Assembly (NCBI GenBank): GCA_050303815.1
Contig: JBNLCM010000036.1
Location: 1-20,472, forward strand
Direction of reading: 5' to 3'
DNA: 20,472 nt
From: Cognatazoarcus sp050303815
GTDB lineage: Bacteria; Pseudomonadota; Gammaproteobacteria; Burkholderiales; Rhodocyclaceae
Shown: in pieces, positions 1 to 8,728 of the stretch
Layout: each line of letters opens with the position of its first letter
How positions within the stretch are numbered: position 1 is the first letter of the stretch
Position numbers and translations under genes: made by a program
Notes under the pieces: generated by a model
The model's input: only the letters and a program-made list of their open reading frames with translations
What the model was told of the DNA's origin: nothing
The model's database searches: none

Positions 1-26
1 AACCACTTGACAGTGCCAGTTGCCAT
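1..26 (-). CDS. Cold-shock protein (CspA family), N-terminal fragment
   Basis: Only the first eight complete codons lie in the window; the gene runs off the left edge. The minus strand reads ATG and then encodes MATGTVKW, the canonical opening of CspA-family nucleic-acid chaperones, whose next residues would be the RNP-1 beta-barrel. An AAGGA ribosome binding site lies about 10 bases upstream of the ATG in the minus direction. Family members are about 67-70 residues, bind single-stranded RNA/DNA and melt mRNA structure in the cold. A csp gene divergent from clpS-clpA is a common arrangement in proteobacteria, which supports the call despite the tiny fragment. Which paralogue (CspA, CspD, etc.) it is cannot be told. 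Confidence 0.82.
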
Positions 27-413
27 ATTGCTCGTTCCTTCAAATTAACCCTTTTCCGATCCCGGCTAACCGGGGATGTGTCTCTCGGAGTAGAGCGGAA
101 CCAGGACTGCCGATCCGTACCCTCGATCGGAGGCGCGACAAACAGAACCAGCGCGCCGCACTGCCTCGAAACACGACTTGCTTTTACTGTCTCACCAGAA
201 CGCCGTCAATGGCTTTCCTCCGCGTTTTTCTTGCGCATCGCACCATATCCAGCCTCCTTTCTGCGCCCCTCCAGCAGCCAACCCAGCAAAACACATTGAA
301 ATCATCAACTTGATCCGAAAGTGCAGCGCAAAAACCGAAAGCAGTGAATCGTGCATAAAAAGCCACGTTTCGAGCCTTTCCATCGTGTTGCACTCTCAAG
401 GCAGTTGTTTAGA
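27..413. other. Divergent intergenic region between csp and clpS
   Basis: About 390 bases with no convincing gene: the small open frames here have no family-like sequence and no good ribosome binding sites. The length fits the long structured 5' leader typical of cold-shock genes on the minus strand. No clear sigma-70 promoter for clpS could be picked; a TTGATC at 310-315 has no convincing partner -10 box. Confidence 0.6.
181..209 (-). promoter_or_regulatory. Candidate sigma-70 promoter for the cold-shock gene
   Basis: On the minus strand TTGACG (209-204, five of six matches to the -35 consensus) is followed after 17 bases by TAAAAG (186-181, four of six matches to the -10 consensus). Transcription from here would give a leader of roughly 150 bases before the csp ATG, the size expected for cold-shock mRNAs. 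The -10 match is weak, so this is a candidate only. Confidence 0.33.
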
Positions 414-731
414 ATGACTTTCATGGCGACGCGTAAACAGGACGAATTCCTCCTTGAGGCAGAGCGCGAGAAGGTCGCGCCCCCGCCCATGTTCAAGGTG
501 CTTCTTCTGAACGACGACTACACGCCAATGGACTTCGTGATCACGGTCCTGCAGAAATTTTTTCGCATGGATCGAGAACAAGCGACCCGGGTCATGCTCA
601 AAGTGCACAGGGAAGGCATGGGTGTGTGCGGCGTTTTCCCCAAAGATGTCGCAGCCACCAAGGTCGAACAGGTCGTAAGCTTCGCGAGGCAGCACCAACA
701 CCCCCTTGCATGCGTGATGGAGGAAAGCTAG
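414..731 (+). CDS. clpS: ATP-dependent Clp protease adaptor ClpS
   Basis: ClpS is the cytoplasmic N-recognin that binds substrates with Phe, Leu, Trp or Tyr at the N-terminus and hands them to the ClpAP protease. From the inner Met (base 423) the protein is 102 residues, close to the usual 100-106. It shows the diagnostic LLNDDYTPMDFV segment (N30, D31 and D32 at the N-degron pocket), then the helix VLQKFF, then VHREGMGVCGVF with H62, matching the conserved His of the substrate pocket. Two starts are possible: 414 (giving MTFMATR...) with an AAGG about 12 bases upstream, or 423 with no visible ribosome site; 414 is used here. The stop is two bases before the clpA ATG, so the two genes form a tightly coupled operon in the standard order. 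Confidence 0.95.
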   Translation: MTFMATRKQDEFLLEAEREKVAPPPMFKVLLLNDDYTPMDFVITVLQKFFRMDREQATRVMLKVHREGMGVCGVFPKDVAATKVEQVVSFARQHQHPLACVMEES

Positions 732-733
732 TC

Positions 734-3013
<2,280 letters not shown>

Positions 3014-3030
3014 CCGTCTCAGGTAGTTCG

Positions 3031-3055
3031 AGCGGGCGGCCTCAGGCCGCCCGCT
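3031..3055 (+). terminator. Hairpin after clpA
   Basis: Perfect inverted repeat AGCGGGCGGC / GCCGCCCGCT with a 5-base loop (ten GC-rich pairs), 18 bases after the clpA stop. The following bases (TCACTTTGTTC) are only moderately T-rich, so this is a probable rather than a strong intrinsic terminator. It separates clpSA from rraA. Confidence 0.6.
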
Positions 3056-3109
3056 TCACTTTGTTCGCGCCGCCCTGCCGGCGCTCCGGTACTTCCCAGT
3101 GGAGCAGAT

Positions 3110-3592
3110 ATGATGATTCAGACCGCAGACCTCTGCGATGAACATGGCGACCGGGTGCACGTCGTCTCACCGATGGGCTTTCGCAGCCTGGGCGGCCGCC
3201 CATCCCTTGGCGGCCCGATCACGACACTGAAGGCCTTCGAGGACAACACGCTGGTTCGTACCGCCTTGGAAGAGCCGGGCAATGGGCGGGTGCTTGTCGT
3301 GGATGGCGGCGGCTCCATGCGATGCGCCATGGTGGGCGACCAGCTCGCCGCGCTCGGTGTCGAGAATGGCTGGGCAGGCATTCTCGTCTATGGTTGCATC
3401 CGCGATTCGGCGGCCATTTCCGCGATGGACATCGGTGTCTTCGCCCTGGGAACCCACCCGCGGAAGACCATCAAGAAAGGCGTGGGCGAGCGCGACATTC
3501 CCGTCACCTTCGGCGGGCAGACCTTCACACCCGGACACTTCGTGTATGCCGACGCAGACGGCGTGATCTTGTCCGAGACCGCCCTGCTCTGA
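3110..3592 (+). CDS. rraA: RraA-family protein (ribonuclease E activity regulator / HMG aldolase-like fold)
   Basis: RraA proteins are trimeric; in E. coli RraA binds RNase E and inhibits it, and relatives are 4-hydroxy-4-methyl-2-oxoglutarate aldolases. The 160-residue product has the family's typical length and blocks: TADLCDEHGDRVHVVSPMGFRSLGG, then FGG-type turn (SLGGPITTLKAFEDN), VLVVDGGGSMRCAMVGD, VYGCIRDSAAISAMDIGVFALGTHP, VTFGGQTFTPGHFVYADADGVILSE. The Arg-Asp of the aldolase metal/substrate motif is present (GCIRD), but two residues later an Ala stands where aldolases have Glu/Asp. That favours the regulatory RraA type, although activity cannot be excluded. GGAG at 3101-3104 is 5 bases before the first ATG and 8 before a second in-frame ATG at 3113, so the second may be the real start. 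The gene looks monocistronic. Confidence 0.92.
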   Translation: MMIQTADLCDEHGDRVHVVSPMGFRSLGGRPSLGGPITTLKAFEDNTLVRTALEEPGNGRVLVVDGGGSMRCAMVGDQLAALGVENGWAGILVYGCIRDSAAISAMDIGVFALGTHPRKTIKKGVGERDIPVTFGGQTFTPGHFVYADADGVILSETALL

Positions 3593-3612
3593 CGCCCCCG
3601 CCGCACCAGCCG

Positions 3613-3633
3613 CGGGAGGCCACGGACCTCCCG
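3613..3633 (+). terminator. Weak hairpin after rraA
   Basis: CGGGAGG / CCTCCCG, a 7-bp perfect stem with a 7-base loop, 21 bases after the rraA stop. It is not directly followed by a T-run (the T-rich ATTCTTCATTT comes about 8 bases later), so it is only a possible terminator. Confidence 0.35.
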
Positions 3634-3745
3634 GCGCACAATTCTTCATTTCACGGCGAGCATTTCCGTTTCACATTATGAGATATCGACCGTAACTCTC
3701 TGTTATTGCAGTGCTATTTTTTTCTTATATCTTATATAAGACACA

Positions 3746-3774
3746 TTGCTGCACAGCAAGATACCGACTATAAT
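3746..3774 (+). promoter_or_regulatory. aceA promoter with palindrome over the -35 box
   Basis: TTGCTG (3746-3751), a 17-base spacer and a perfect TATAAT (3769-3774) make a good sigma-70 promoter about 100 bases upstream of the aceA start. An AT-rich stretch (about 3715-3740) just upstream could act as an UP element. The -35 box forms the left half of a 6-2-6 palindrome TTGCTG-CA-CAGCAA (3746-3759), a plausible operator, since glyoxylate bypass genes are usually carbon-source regulated. A similar ATTGCAGTGC sits at 3705-3714, exactly 40 bases upstream of ATTGCTGCAC (3745-3754). The regulator is not identified. Confidence 0.55.
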
Positions 3775-3881
3775 CCTCTTCATCGTGCCGAGACCCTTAC
3801 AGAGCACGCACAGCAGATCGCGCACCGGCCGGGCCGGGCGCCTGACTCCCTCCCTTTTAACCGGATAGACAAGGAATCGAT

Positions 3882-5195
3882 ATGTCTCTGACCCGTGAAC
3901 AACAGATCGCCGCTCTCGAGAAGGACTGGGCCGAGAACCCGCGCTGGCAAGGTGTCAAGCGTGGCTACAGTGCCGAGGACGTCGTCCGCCTGCGTGGCAG
4001 CCTGCAGCCGGAATACACCCTCGCCCGCCGCGGTGCCGAGAAGCTGTGGGAGAAGGTAAATGGCGGCGCCAAGAAGGGCTACGTGAATGCCTTCGGCGCG
4101 ATCACCGCCGGTCAGGCGATGCAGCAGGCCAAGGCTGGCCTCGAGGCGGTGTATCTGTCCGGCTGGCAGGTCGCCGCCGACGGCAACACGTCCGAAACCA
4201 TGTACCCGGACCAGTCGCTGTATGCCTACGACTCGGTGCCGACCATGGTTCGTCGCATCAACAACACGTTCAAGCGTGCCGACGAGATTCAGTGGTCCAA
4301 GGGCATCAACCCGGGCGACGCAGGCTTCGTCGATTACTTCCTGCCGATCGTGGCGGATGCCGAGGCTGGCTTCGGTGGCGTGCTGAACGCCTTCGAACTG
4401 ATGAAGAACATGATCGCCAACGGCGCGGCCGGTGTTCACTTCGAAGACCAGCTGGCAGCGGTCAAGAAGTGCGGCCACATGGGCGGCAAGGTGCTGGTGC
4501 CGACCCGCGAAGCCTGCGAGAAGCTGATCGCCGCCCGCTTCGCGGCCGACGTGATGGGCGTCTCGACGCTGATCCTGGCCCGTACCGATGCCGAGGCCGC
4601 CAACCTGCTGACCTCCGACTACGACGACAACGACAAGCCGTTCCTGACCGGCGAGCGGACCCAGGAAGGCTTCTACCGGGTCAAGAACGGTCTCGAGCAG
4701 GCCATCTCCCGTGGTGTCGCCTACGCCCCGTACGCGGACCTGGTGTGGTGCGAGACCGGCACGCCGGACCTGGGCTTTGCGCGCGAGTTCGCGCAGGCCG
4801 TCCATGCCGCCTGCCCGGGCAAGCTCCTGTCGTACAACTGCTCGCCGTCCTTCAACTGGAAGAAGAACCTCGACGACGCCACCATCGCCAAGTTCCAGGA
4901 CGAGCTTTCCGCGATGGGCTACAAGTACCAGTTCATCACGCTGGCCGGCATCCACGTCAACTGGTACAACACGTTCCAGTTCGCTCACAACTACGCCCGC
5001 GGCGAAGGCATGAAGCACTACGTCGAGATGGTGCAGGAGCCGGAATTCGCCGCTCGCGAGCAGGGTTACACCTTTGTGTCGCACCAGCAGGAAGTGGGCG
5101 CTGGCTACTTCGACGACGTCACCACCGTGATCCAGGGCGGTTCCTCTTCCGTCAAGGCACTCACCGGCTCGACCGAAGAAGAGCAGTTCCACTGA
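3882..5195 (+). CDS. aceA: Isocitrate lyase
   Basis: Isocitrate lyase splits isocitrate into glyoxylate and succinate, the first step of the glyoxylate bypass needed for growth on acetate, fatty acids and other C2 sources. The product is 437 residues, close to E. coli AceA (434) and unlike the longer actinobacterial AceA2 type. The signature KKCGHMGGK is present with the catalytic Cys at residue 197. Further family blocks are visible: AGLEAVYLSGWQVAAD, the metal-binding PIVADAEAGFGG segment, NGAAGVHFEDQ, ARTDAEAANL, and SYNCSPSFNWKKNL near the C-terminal half. AAGGA at 3871-3875 sits 6 bases before the ATG. The gene has its own promoter and a strong terminator, so it is probably monocistronic; malate synthase (aceB/glcB) is not in this window. 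Confidence 0.98.
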   Translation: MSLTREQQIAALEKDWAENPRWQGVKRGYSAEDVVRLRGSLQPEYTLARRGAEKLWEKVNGGAKKGYVNAFGAITAGQAMQQAKAGLEAVYLSGWQVAADGNTSETMYPDQSLYAYDSVPTMVRRINNTFKRADEIQWSKGINPGDAGFVDYFLPIVADAEAGFGGVLNAFELMKNMIANGAAGVHFEDQLAAVKKCGHMGGKVLVPTREACEKLIAARFAADVMGVSTLILARTDAEAANLLTSDYDDNDKPFLTGERTQEGFYRVKNGLEQAISRGVAYAPYADLVWCETGTPDLGFAREFAQAVHAACPGKLLSYNCSPSFNWKKNLDDATIAKFQDELSAMGYKYQFITLAGIHVNWYNTFQFAHNYARGEGMKHYVEMVQEPEFAAREQGYTFVSHQQEVGAGYFDDVTTVIQGGSSSVKALTGSTEEEQFH

Positions 5196-5238
5196 TTGCC
5201 GGGGCGCGTCCAACGCGAGAGGACGCCGGAGATCAAGG

Positions 5239-5264
5239 AAAGGCCGCCCACGGGCGGCCTTTTT
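5239..5264 (+). terminator. Intrinsic terminator of aceA
   Basis: Stem AAAGGCCGCC / GGCGGCCTTT closed by a short CACG loop and followed by continuing T residues (five Ts at 5260-5264), 43 bases after the aceA stop. It is a textbook Rho-independent terminator. It lies between convergent genes, and the minus-strand reading is also followed by a pyrimidine-rich stretch, so it may serve the GGDEF gene as well. Confidence 0.87.
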
Positions 5265-5287
5265 CTATCGGATGACGCCAAGAGCGC

Positions 5288-6367
5288 TCAATCCGCGAAG
5301 GCGTCCTGCGTCTCGCCGCAGCCCGCGCAGACCACACAGTTCCGACCCGAGGCCTTGGCGCGATAGAGGGCAGAATCGGCCTGCGCGAGCAAGGCCGCCT
5401 GGCTGATCTCGCCCGGGTCACCCGTTGCAACACCGATGCTGACTGTCCGTTGCTGCCCGTTGGGCGAATCGGCGTGGGGGATGGAAAGCCCCGCGGCGGC
5501 GCCCAGGATGCGCTGGGCCACGACCCACGCCCTTCGCCGCGTCGTTCCGGGCAGCACCAGCACGAACGCCTCGCCTCCGTCGCGCGAGACCCGATCTCCG
5601 GCGCACGCCGCCGCCCCCGCCAGCACCGACGCGACACGCCGCAGGCAGGCGTCGCCTTGCAGATGTCCGTAGCGGTCGTTGTACTGCTTGAACAGGTCCA
5701 CATCGGGCATCAGCACCGACAATGCGTGCGCGCTGTTGTGACCTCGGCGCCACTCGCTGCCGAGGTGCCTGTCGAAAGTGCGCCGGTTTGCGAGGCCTGT
5801 CGACGGATCGCGACTCGCCAGGCGTTCGAGCTCCTCCTGCGCCTCCTTTTGAAGCGTCATGTCGCGCAGCGTTTCCACCACCGCGACGAGGCGGCCTTTG
5901 GAATCGACGATCGGGCCCGCGTCGATGTGCAGATAGCGTCGCGTACGGACCCGAGGCATGACACACCGGTTCTCGGCGTGGAGGCCATGTTCGCTGTTGG
6001 ATGCAATATCGTCGCCCGCGTAGAGGGCCTCGATCTCCCCGATCCGCCCTTGCGCAATGAGGTCCCCGGGTGTCGGTCGCTCCTTGTCGTAGACAGCAAA
6101 CCGGTGGCGGGTCGTTCCGACAAGCTCCTCCGCCCTCACGCCGGTCACCCGCTCACAGGCCCGATTCCGGATGGTCACCCGCCCTTCTGCATTCAGCACG
6201 AAGGTGGGCACGACCAGATGCTTCATCCGATCAACGGCAAAACGCTGGTCGGGCGGCGCAACGCCTCCTGACGGGTGAAAGGCCGCCAAATCCAGGTCAT
6301 TCCTCACAGGCAGGTCGACTTGTGGCCACTCGCGGGCCATGCGAGAACCATTTCGGTGCGATGCCAC
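5288..6367 (-). CDS. PAS-GGDEF protein with altered active-site motif (putative diguanylate cyclase)
   Basis: About 359 residues. A PAS-like sensor domain spans roughly 45-170 (VPTFVLNAEGRVTIRNRACERVTG near its start; the end reads VVETLRDMTLQKEAQEEL, the usual PAS-PAC to GGDEF linker helix). A GGDEF domain follows (about 175-345) with the family motifs DPSTGLANRRTF, PDVDLFKQYNDRYGHLQGD and VSIGVA. The signature loop reads RDGGEAF (GGEAF at residues 264-268) instead of R-Y-GGDEF/GGEEF: the first acid is conserved as Glu, the second is Ala. The upstream RxxD inhibitory site lacks its Arg (C-A-G-D). No membrane segment is seen, so it is probably cytosolic. The start is uncertain: GTG at 6367 has AAGG very close; ATG at 6340 has no ribosome site. 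It lies 30 bases after the GST gene and may be co-transcribed. Confidence 0.88.
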   Translation of the reverse strand: MASHRNGSRMAREWPQVDLPVRNDLDLAAFHPSGGVAPPDQRFAVDRMKHLVVPTFVLNAEGRVTIRNRACERVTGVRAEELVGTTRHRFAVYDKERPTPGDLIAQGRIGEIEALYAGDDIASNSEHGLHAENRCVMPRVRTRRYLHIDAGPIVDSKGRLVAVVETLRDMTLQKEAQEELERLASRDPSTGLANRRTFDRHLGSEWRRGHNSAHALSVLMPDVDLFKQYNDRYGHLQGDACLRRVASVLAGAAACAGDRVSRDGGEAFVLVLPGTTRRRAWVVAQRILGAAAGLSIPHADSPNGQQRTVSIGVATGDPGEISQAALLAQADSALYRAKASGRNCVVCAGCGETQDAFAD

Positions 6368-6397
6368 GCGCCTTGAGGGTCGCCGACAGAAGGACTG

Positions 6398-7078
6398 TCA
6401 AGGATCGCTGCGCAGCCCCCCGAATCGCTCGGCATAGGCGTCGTAGCCCGGCATCGAGACGGCCTCCGACCTGGCGCCCCGCTCCCATTCCTGCATGGCT
6501 GGATGGGCCAGCATCGCGTCCCGATACGCGGCCGCGACTGACGGCAAGGCCACATTGTAGGTGGCGAAGCGCCACACGACCGGGGCGAACATCGCGTCCG
6601 CGACACTGAAGGCCCCGAACAGCCACGGCCCCTCGTCGGTGGCAAAGATTTCGCGGGCCTCGGTCCACACCGCCGCGATGCGCGCAATGTCCGCCGCCAC
6701 CGCCGGCTCGGGCTCGACACCGACGCACTTCATCCGGACATTCATGGGCATCGCGTTCCGCACCGCCGCGAAGCCGGAGTGCATTTCCGCCGACACGGAG
6801 CGCGCACGCGCGCGCGCTTTCCAGTCCGCCGGCCACAGGCCCGGATGGCGCTCGGCCAGGAATTCGGCAATCGCCAGGGTATCGAAGACCTCGAATCCCT
6901 CCACGTGAAGACACGGGACCAGTCCGTTCGGCGAATAGGACCGATGCTTGTCATTGGGCCCGCTCCCCCGCACCTGGACCGGCCGGGCTTCGAAGGGAAT
7001 AGCGAAGTGGCGCAGCAGCAGCCACGGCCGCAGCGACCACGATGAATAGTTCATGTTGCCGAAATAGAGGGTGTACAT
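6398..7078 (-). CDS. Glutathione S-transferase family protein
   Basis: The product is 226 residues, the normal size for a cytosolic GST. The N-terminal thioredoxin-like domain (about 1-80) starts MYTLYFGNMNYSSWSLRPWL; Ser12/Ser13 are candidates for the residue that activates the glutathione thiol. Further on come the cis-Pro region (SPNGLVPCLHVEG) and the glutathione gamma-glutamyl-binding acid/Ser-type segment (FEVFDTLAIAEFLAERHPGLWP). The alpha-helical C-terminal domain (about 90-215) contains the N-capping box-like GPWLFGAFSVADAMFAPVVWRF. Substrate is unknown; such proteins detoxify electrophiles or handle peroxides. AGGA lies 7 bases upstream of the ATG. It is transcribed away from a LysR gene, with two copies of a shared dyad in the region between them, suggesting LysR control. 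Confidence 0.9.
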   Translation of the reverse strand: MYTLYFGNMNYSSWSLRPWLLLRHFAIPFEARPVQVRGSGPNDKHRSYSPNGLVPCLHVEGFEVFDTLAIAEFLAERHPGLWPADWKARARARSVSAEMHSGFAAVRNAMPMNVRMKCVGVEPEPAVAADIARIAAVWTEAREIFATDEGPWLFGAFSVADAMFAPVVWRFATYNVALPSVAAAYRDAMLAHPAMQEWERGARSEAVSMPGYDAYAERFGGLRSDP

Positions 7079-7157
7079 GTTGGCATCCTGTCTCTGTGGG
7101 GCATGGTCGGGGGCCGGCTGAATCGATGCGACGGGTCGCGGACAGCTATCCGAACAT

Positions 7158-7172
7158 GTGAATTCAGATCAT
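7158..7172. promoter_or_regulatory. LysR-type dyad, copy 1 (GST/LysR divergent region)
   Basis: GTGAATTCAGATCAT: GTGA, seven bases, then TCA followed by T. This differs by one base from the perfect GTGA-N7-TCAC dyad and fits the T-N11-A LysR box. It lies 80 bases upstream of the GST start and 86 bases upstream of the LysR start, as expected of a divergent regulatory site. Copy 2 begins 83 bases away, close to eight helical turns. Confidence 0.5.
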
Positions 7173-7240
7173 CAGTCCCCTGTGCTGCTACTGTAACCTA
7201 GGCTTTTCCCGCCGATAATCGAGGAATCCTGCCCCACTTC

Positions 7241-7255
7241 GTGAATTCTCCTCAC
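7241..7255. promoter_or_regulatory. LysR-type dyad, copy 2 (next to the LysR start)
   Basis: GTGAATTCTCCTCAC, a perfect GTGA-N7-TCAC dyad and T-N11-A box, ending two bases before the ATG at 7258. It occupies the place where a ribosome binding site would be expected, so binding here would block expression of the LysR gene (autorepression). Role inferred from position and repetition. Confidence 0.55.
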
Positions 7256-7257
7256 AA

Positions 7258-8145
7258 ATGAAGACTCCTCCGCTTTCCGCACTCCGCGCGTTCGAGGCGA
7301 CCGTGCGTCTGGGTAGCGTCGGCGCGGCCGCGAGCGAACTCAGCCTGACTCACGGCGCAGTCAGCCATCAGATCAAGTCCCTCGAACACCTCCTCGGGCT
7401 GGCACTGTTCGAGCGTCAGGGGCGGCGGCTGCAACCGACCGAGAACGGGCGCGTCTACGCCCTCCAGGTGCGCCACGGCCTGGCTGACCTCGCGAGCGCC
7501 ACCGAGCGCTTGCAGCGTAGACGGCGGGAGAACGACCTGGTCATCGGCACCATGCCCTCCTTCGGCGCCCACTGGCTGATCTCGCGCCTGGCGCGCTTTC
7601 GAGAAGACCGCCCGGACCTTCTTCTCGACATCCGCGCGACGCTGGCGCTAGCCGATCTCGAGGCGGACGGGATCGATGTGGCAATCCGCATGGGCGCCGG
7701 GGGCTGGGACGGGCTGCACAGCGAGGAGCTGTTCCGGGACCGACTGCTGCCGGTATGTGCCCCGCACTTCAACGGAGGTCGCCTGCCCACCTCGCCTGCC
7801 GAACTGCTGCAGGCCCCCCTGCTGACCTCGGTGGAGAATTGGCGCCCCTGGATGGCCGCAGCCGGACTCCCCGCTATCGAGCCCCTCGGCCTCCACGTGA
7901 ATGACTCGAACCTGCTCATCGAAGCTGTCCGTCAGGGGCATGGCATCGCGCTCGCCAGGGAGTCGATCGTCTTCGACGCGCTGCACGACGGCCGGCTGGT
8001 CGCTCCGTCCGACATCATCGTCCCCTACCCCACGCCCTGCTGGCTGGTGTGGCCGACCCGGAGCGAGGGGCGGCGGAAGTTCGACGCCCTGCGCCACTGG
8101 TTGCGGAGAGAAGTCGAGGCCTACCTGATCGCCCGCGGCGGATAG
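7258..8145 (+). CDS. LysR-family transcriptional regulator (GcvA-like), first of three
   Basis: The product is 295 residues. The N-terminal winged helix-turn-helix (about 1-62) reads PPLSALRAFEATVRLGSVGAAASELSLTHGAVSHQIKSLEHLLGLALFERQGRRLQPTENG, the standard LysR DNA-binding domain in its GcvA-like form. The effector-binding domain follows (about 90-290, starting DLVIGTMPSFGAHWLISRLARF; ...GIDVAIRMGAGGWDGLHSEELFRDRLLPVCAP). The ligand is unknown. No Shine-Dalgarno precedes the ATG; the 15-bp dyad ends two bases before it, so translation may be leaderless or weakly initiated. The gene is divergent from the GST gene, which is the classic LysR-target arrangement, and convergent with the DUF3291 gene 17 bases downstream. 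Confidence 0.95.
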   Translation: MKTPPLSALRAFEATVRLGSVGAAASELSLTHGAVSHQIKSLEHLLGLALFERQGRRLQPTENGRVYALQVRHGLADLASATERLQRRRRENDLVIGTMPSFGAHWLISRLARFREDRPDLLLDIRATLALADLEADGIDVAIRMGAGGWDGLHSEELFRDRLLPVCAPHFNGGRLPTSPAELLQAPLLTSVENWRPWMAAAGLPAIEPLGLHVNDSNLLIEAVRQGHGIALARESIVFDALHDGRLVAPSDIIVPYPTPCWLVWPTRSEGRRKFDALRHWLRREVEAYLIARGG

Positions 8146-8162
8146 GGCGGACCGCCGGGCAA

Positions 8163-8636
8163 TCAGGCCGGCTGCGCCGGCGGCTTCACCGTCAAGGACG
8201 CCCCTCGCGCATCGAAGGCCTGACGAAAATCAAAAGCCTCCGCGGTGGCACCTTCGCGCGCCAGGCGGGCCAGCCGATCCAGGGCCTCGTCCAGGTCAGG
8301 CCGATGACCATCGGCGACCCACCAGAGAACCAGATGCCGGCCGCTGCGACGCTCGAACCACTCGCGTCGCCGGGTCAGGGGTGCCCGGTGCGCACTGCGG
8401 TAGGTGAAAGCGAACAGCGACTCGATGTCCCGCCAGACGGACAGGTTGTAGAGCATCAACGGATCGGAACCGATACAGGTCTCCCCCTGCCGGGCATCGC
8501 CCTGGTAGCGCCAGACGAAGCCGGGGGATCGCTCCGCCAGCCCATTGATTGCGTCGAGCTGGCTCGCGAAGTCAGCCACCTCGGGTGCGTCGATGGGCGC
8601 GACCAGGCGCCCGACGTTCAACTGCGCCAATTGCAT
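8163..8636 (-). CDS. DUF3291 family protein (dimeric alpha/beta-barrel, antibiotic-monooxygenase-like)
   Basis: The product is 157 residues. It opens MQLAQLNVGRLVAPIDAPEVADF and carries the family blocks LDAINGLAERSPGFVWRYQ, LMLYNLSVWRDIESLFAFTYRSAH, RRREWFERRSGRHLVLWWVADGHRPDLDEALDRL and ATAEAFDFRQAFDA, all characteristic of DUF3291. The family has the fold of antibiotic biosynthesis monooxygenases (heme-degrading or quinol-oxidising relatives), but members have no established reaction, so no function is claimed. GGAG lies 7 bases before the ATG. Its upstream region (8637-8724) holds one of the repeated LysR-type dyads, so it is a likely target of a neighbouring regulator. Confidence 0.85.
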   Translation of the reverse strand: MQLAQLNVGRLVAPIDAPEVADFASQLDAINGLAERSPGFVWRYQGDARQGETCIGSDPLMLYNLSVWRDIESLFAFTYRSAHRAPLTRRREWFERRSGRHLVLWWVADGHRPDLDEALDRLARLAREGATAEAFDFRQAFDARGASLTVKPPAQPA

Positions 8637-8713
8637 GGCTGCTCTCCAATGCTCAATGCCTGGAGTGTGCCGCGCCGCCGACAGGTCGACCAGCGAGATG
8701 ATCTCGCACCGAT

Positions 8714-8728
8714 GTGAATTCGGCTCAC
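8714..8728. promoter_or_regulatory. LysR-type dyad, copy 3 (upstream of DUF3291 gene)
   Basis: GTGAATTCGGCTCAC, a perfect GTGA-N7-TCAC dyad sharing GTGAATTC with copies 1 and 2. It lies 77 bases upstream of the DUF3291 start and overlaps the stop codon of the second LysR gene (8725-8727). Position near -60 to -70 from a typical start of transcription suits LysR activation. Confidence 0.55.

Noticed and set aside
20..417. Small open frames in the csp-clpS intergenic region.
   Set aside because: They overlap each other in several frames, lack ribosome sites and have no family-like sequence.
626..733. Upstream extension of clpA into clpS.
   Set aside because: The ATG at 734 has a good GGAGG and begins with the canonical ClpA N-terminus; the extension is out-of-frame clpS sequence.
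3706..3891. A 61-codon open frame in front of aceA.
   Set aside because: It spans the aceA promoter and 5' leader and has no convincing ribosome site or similarity.
3780..5213. A 477-codon open frame on the minus strand opposite aceA.
   Set aside because: It lies entirely antisense to aceA, which is certain, and its sequence is low in recognisable motifs.
8137..8181. GC-rich inverted repeats at the LysR 1 / DUF3291 convergence (including GCCGGC-TGC-GCCGGC).
   Set aside because: They are short or imperfect, lie largely inside coding sequence and are not followed by T-runs, so they were not called terminators.
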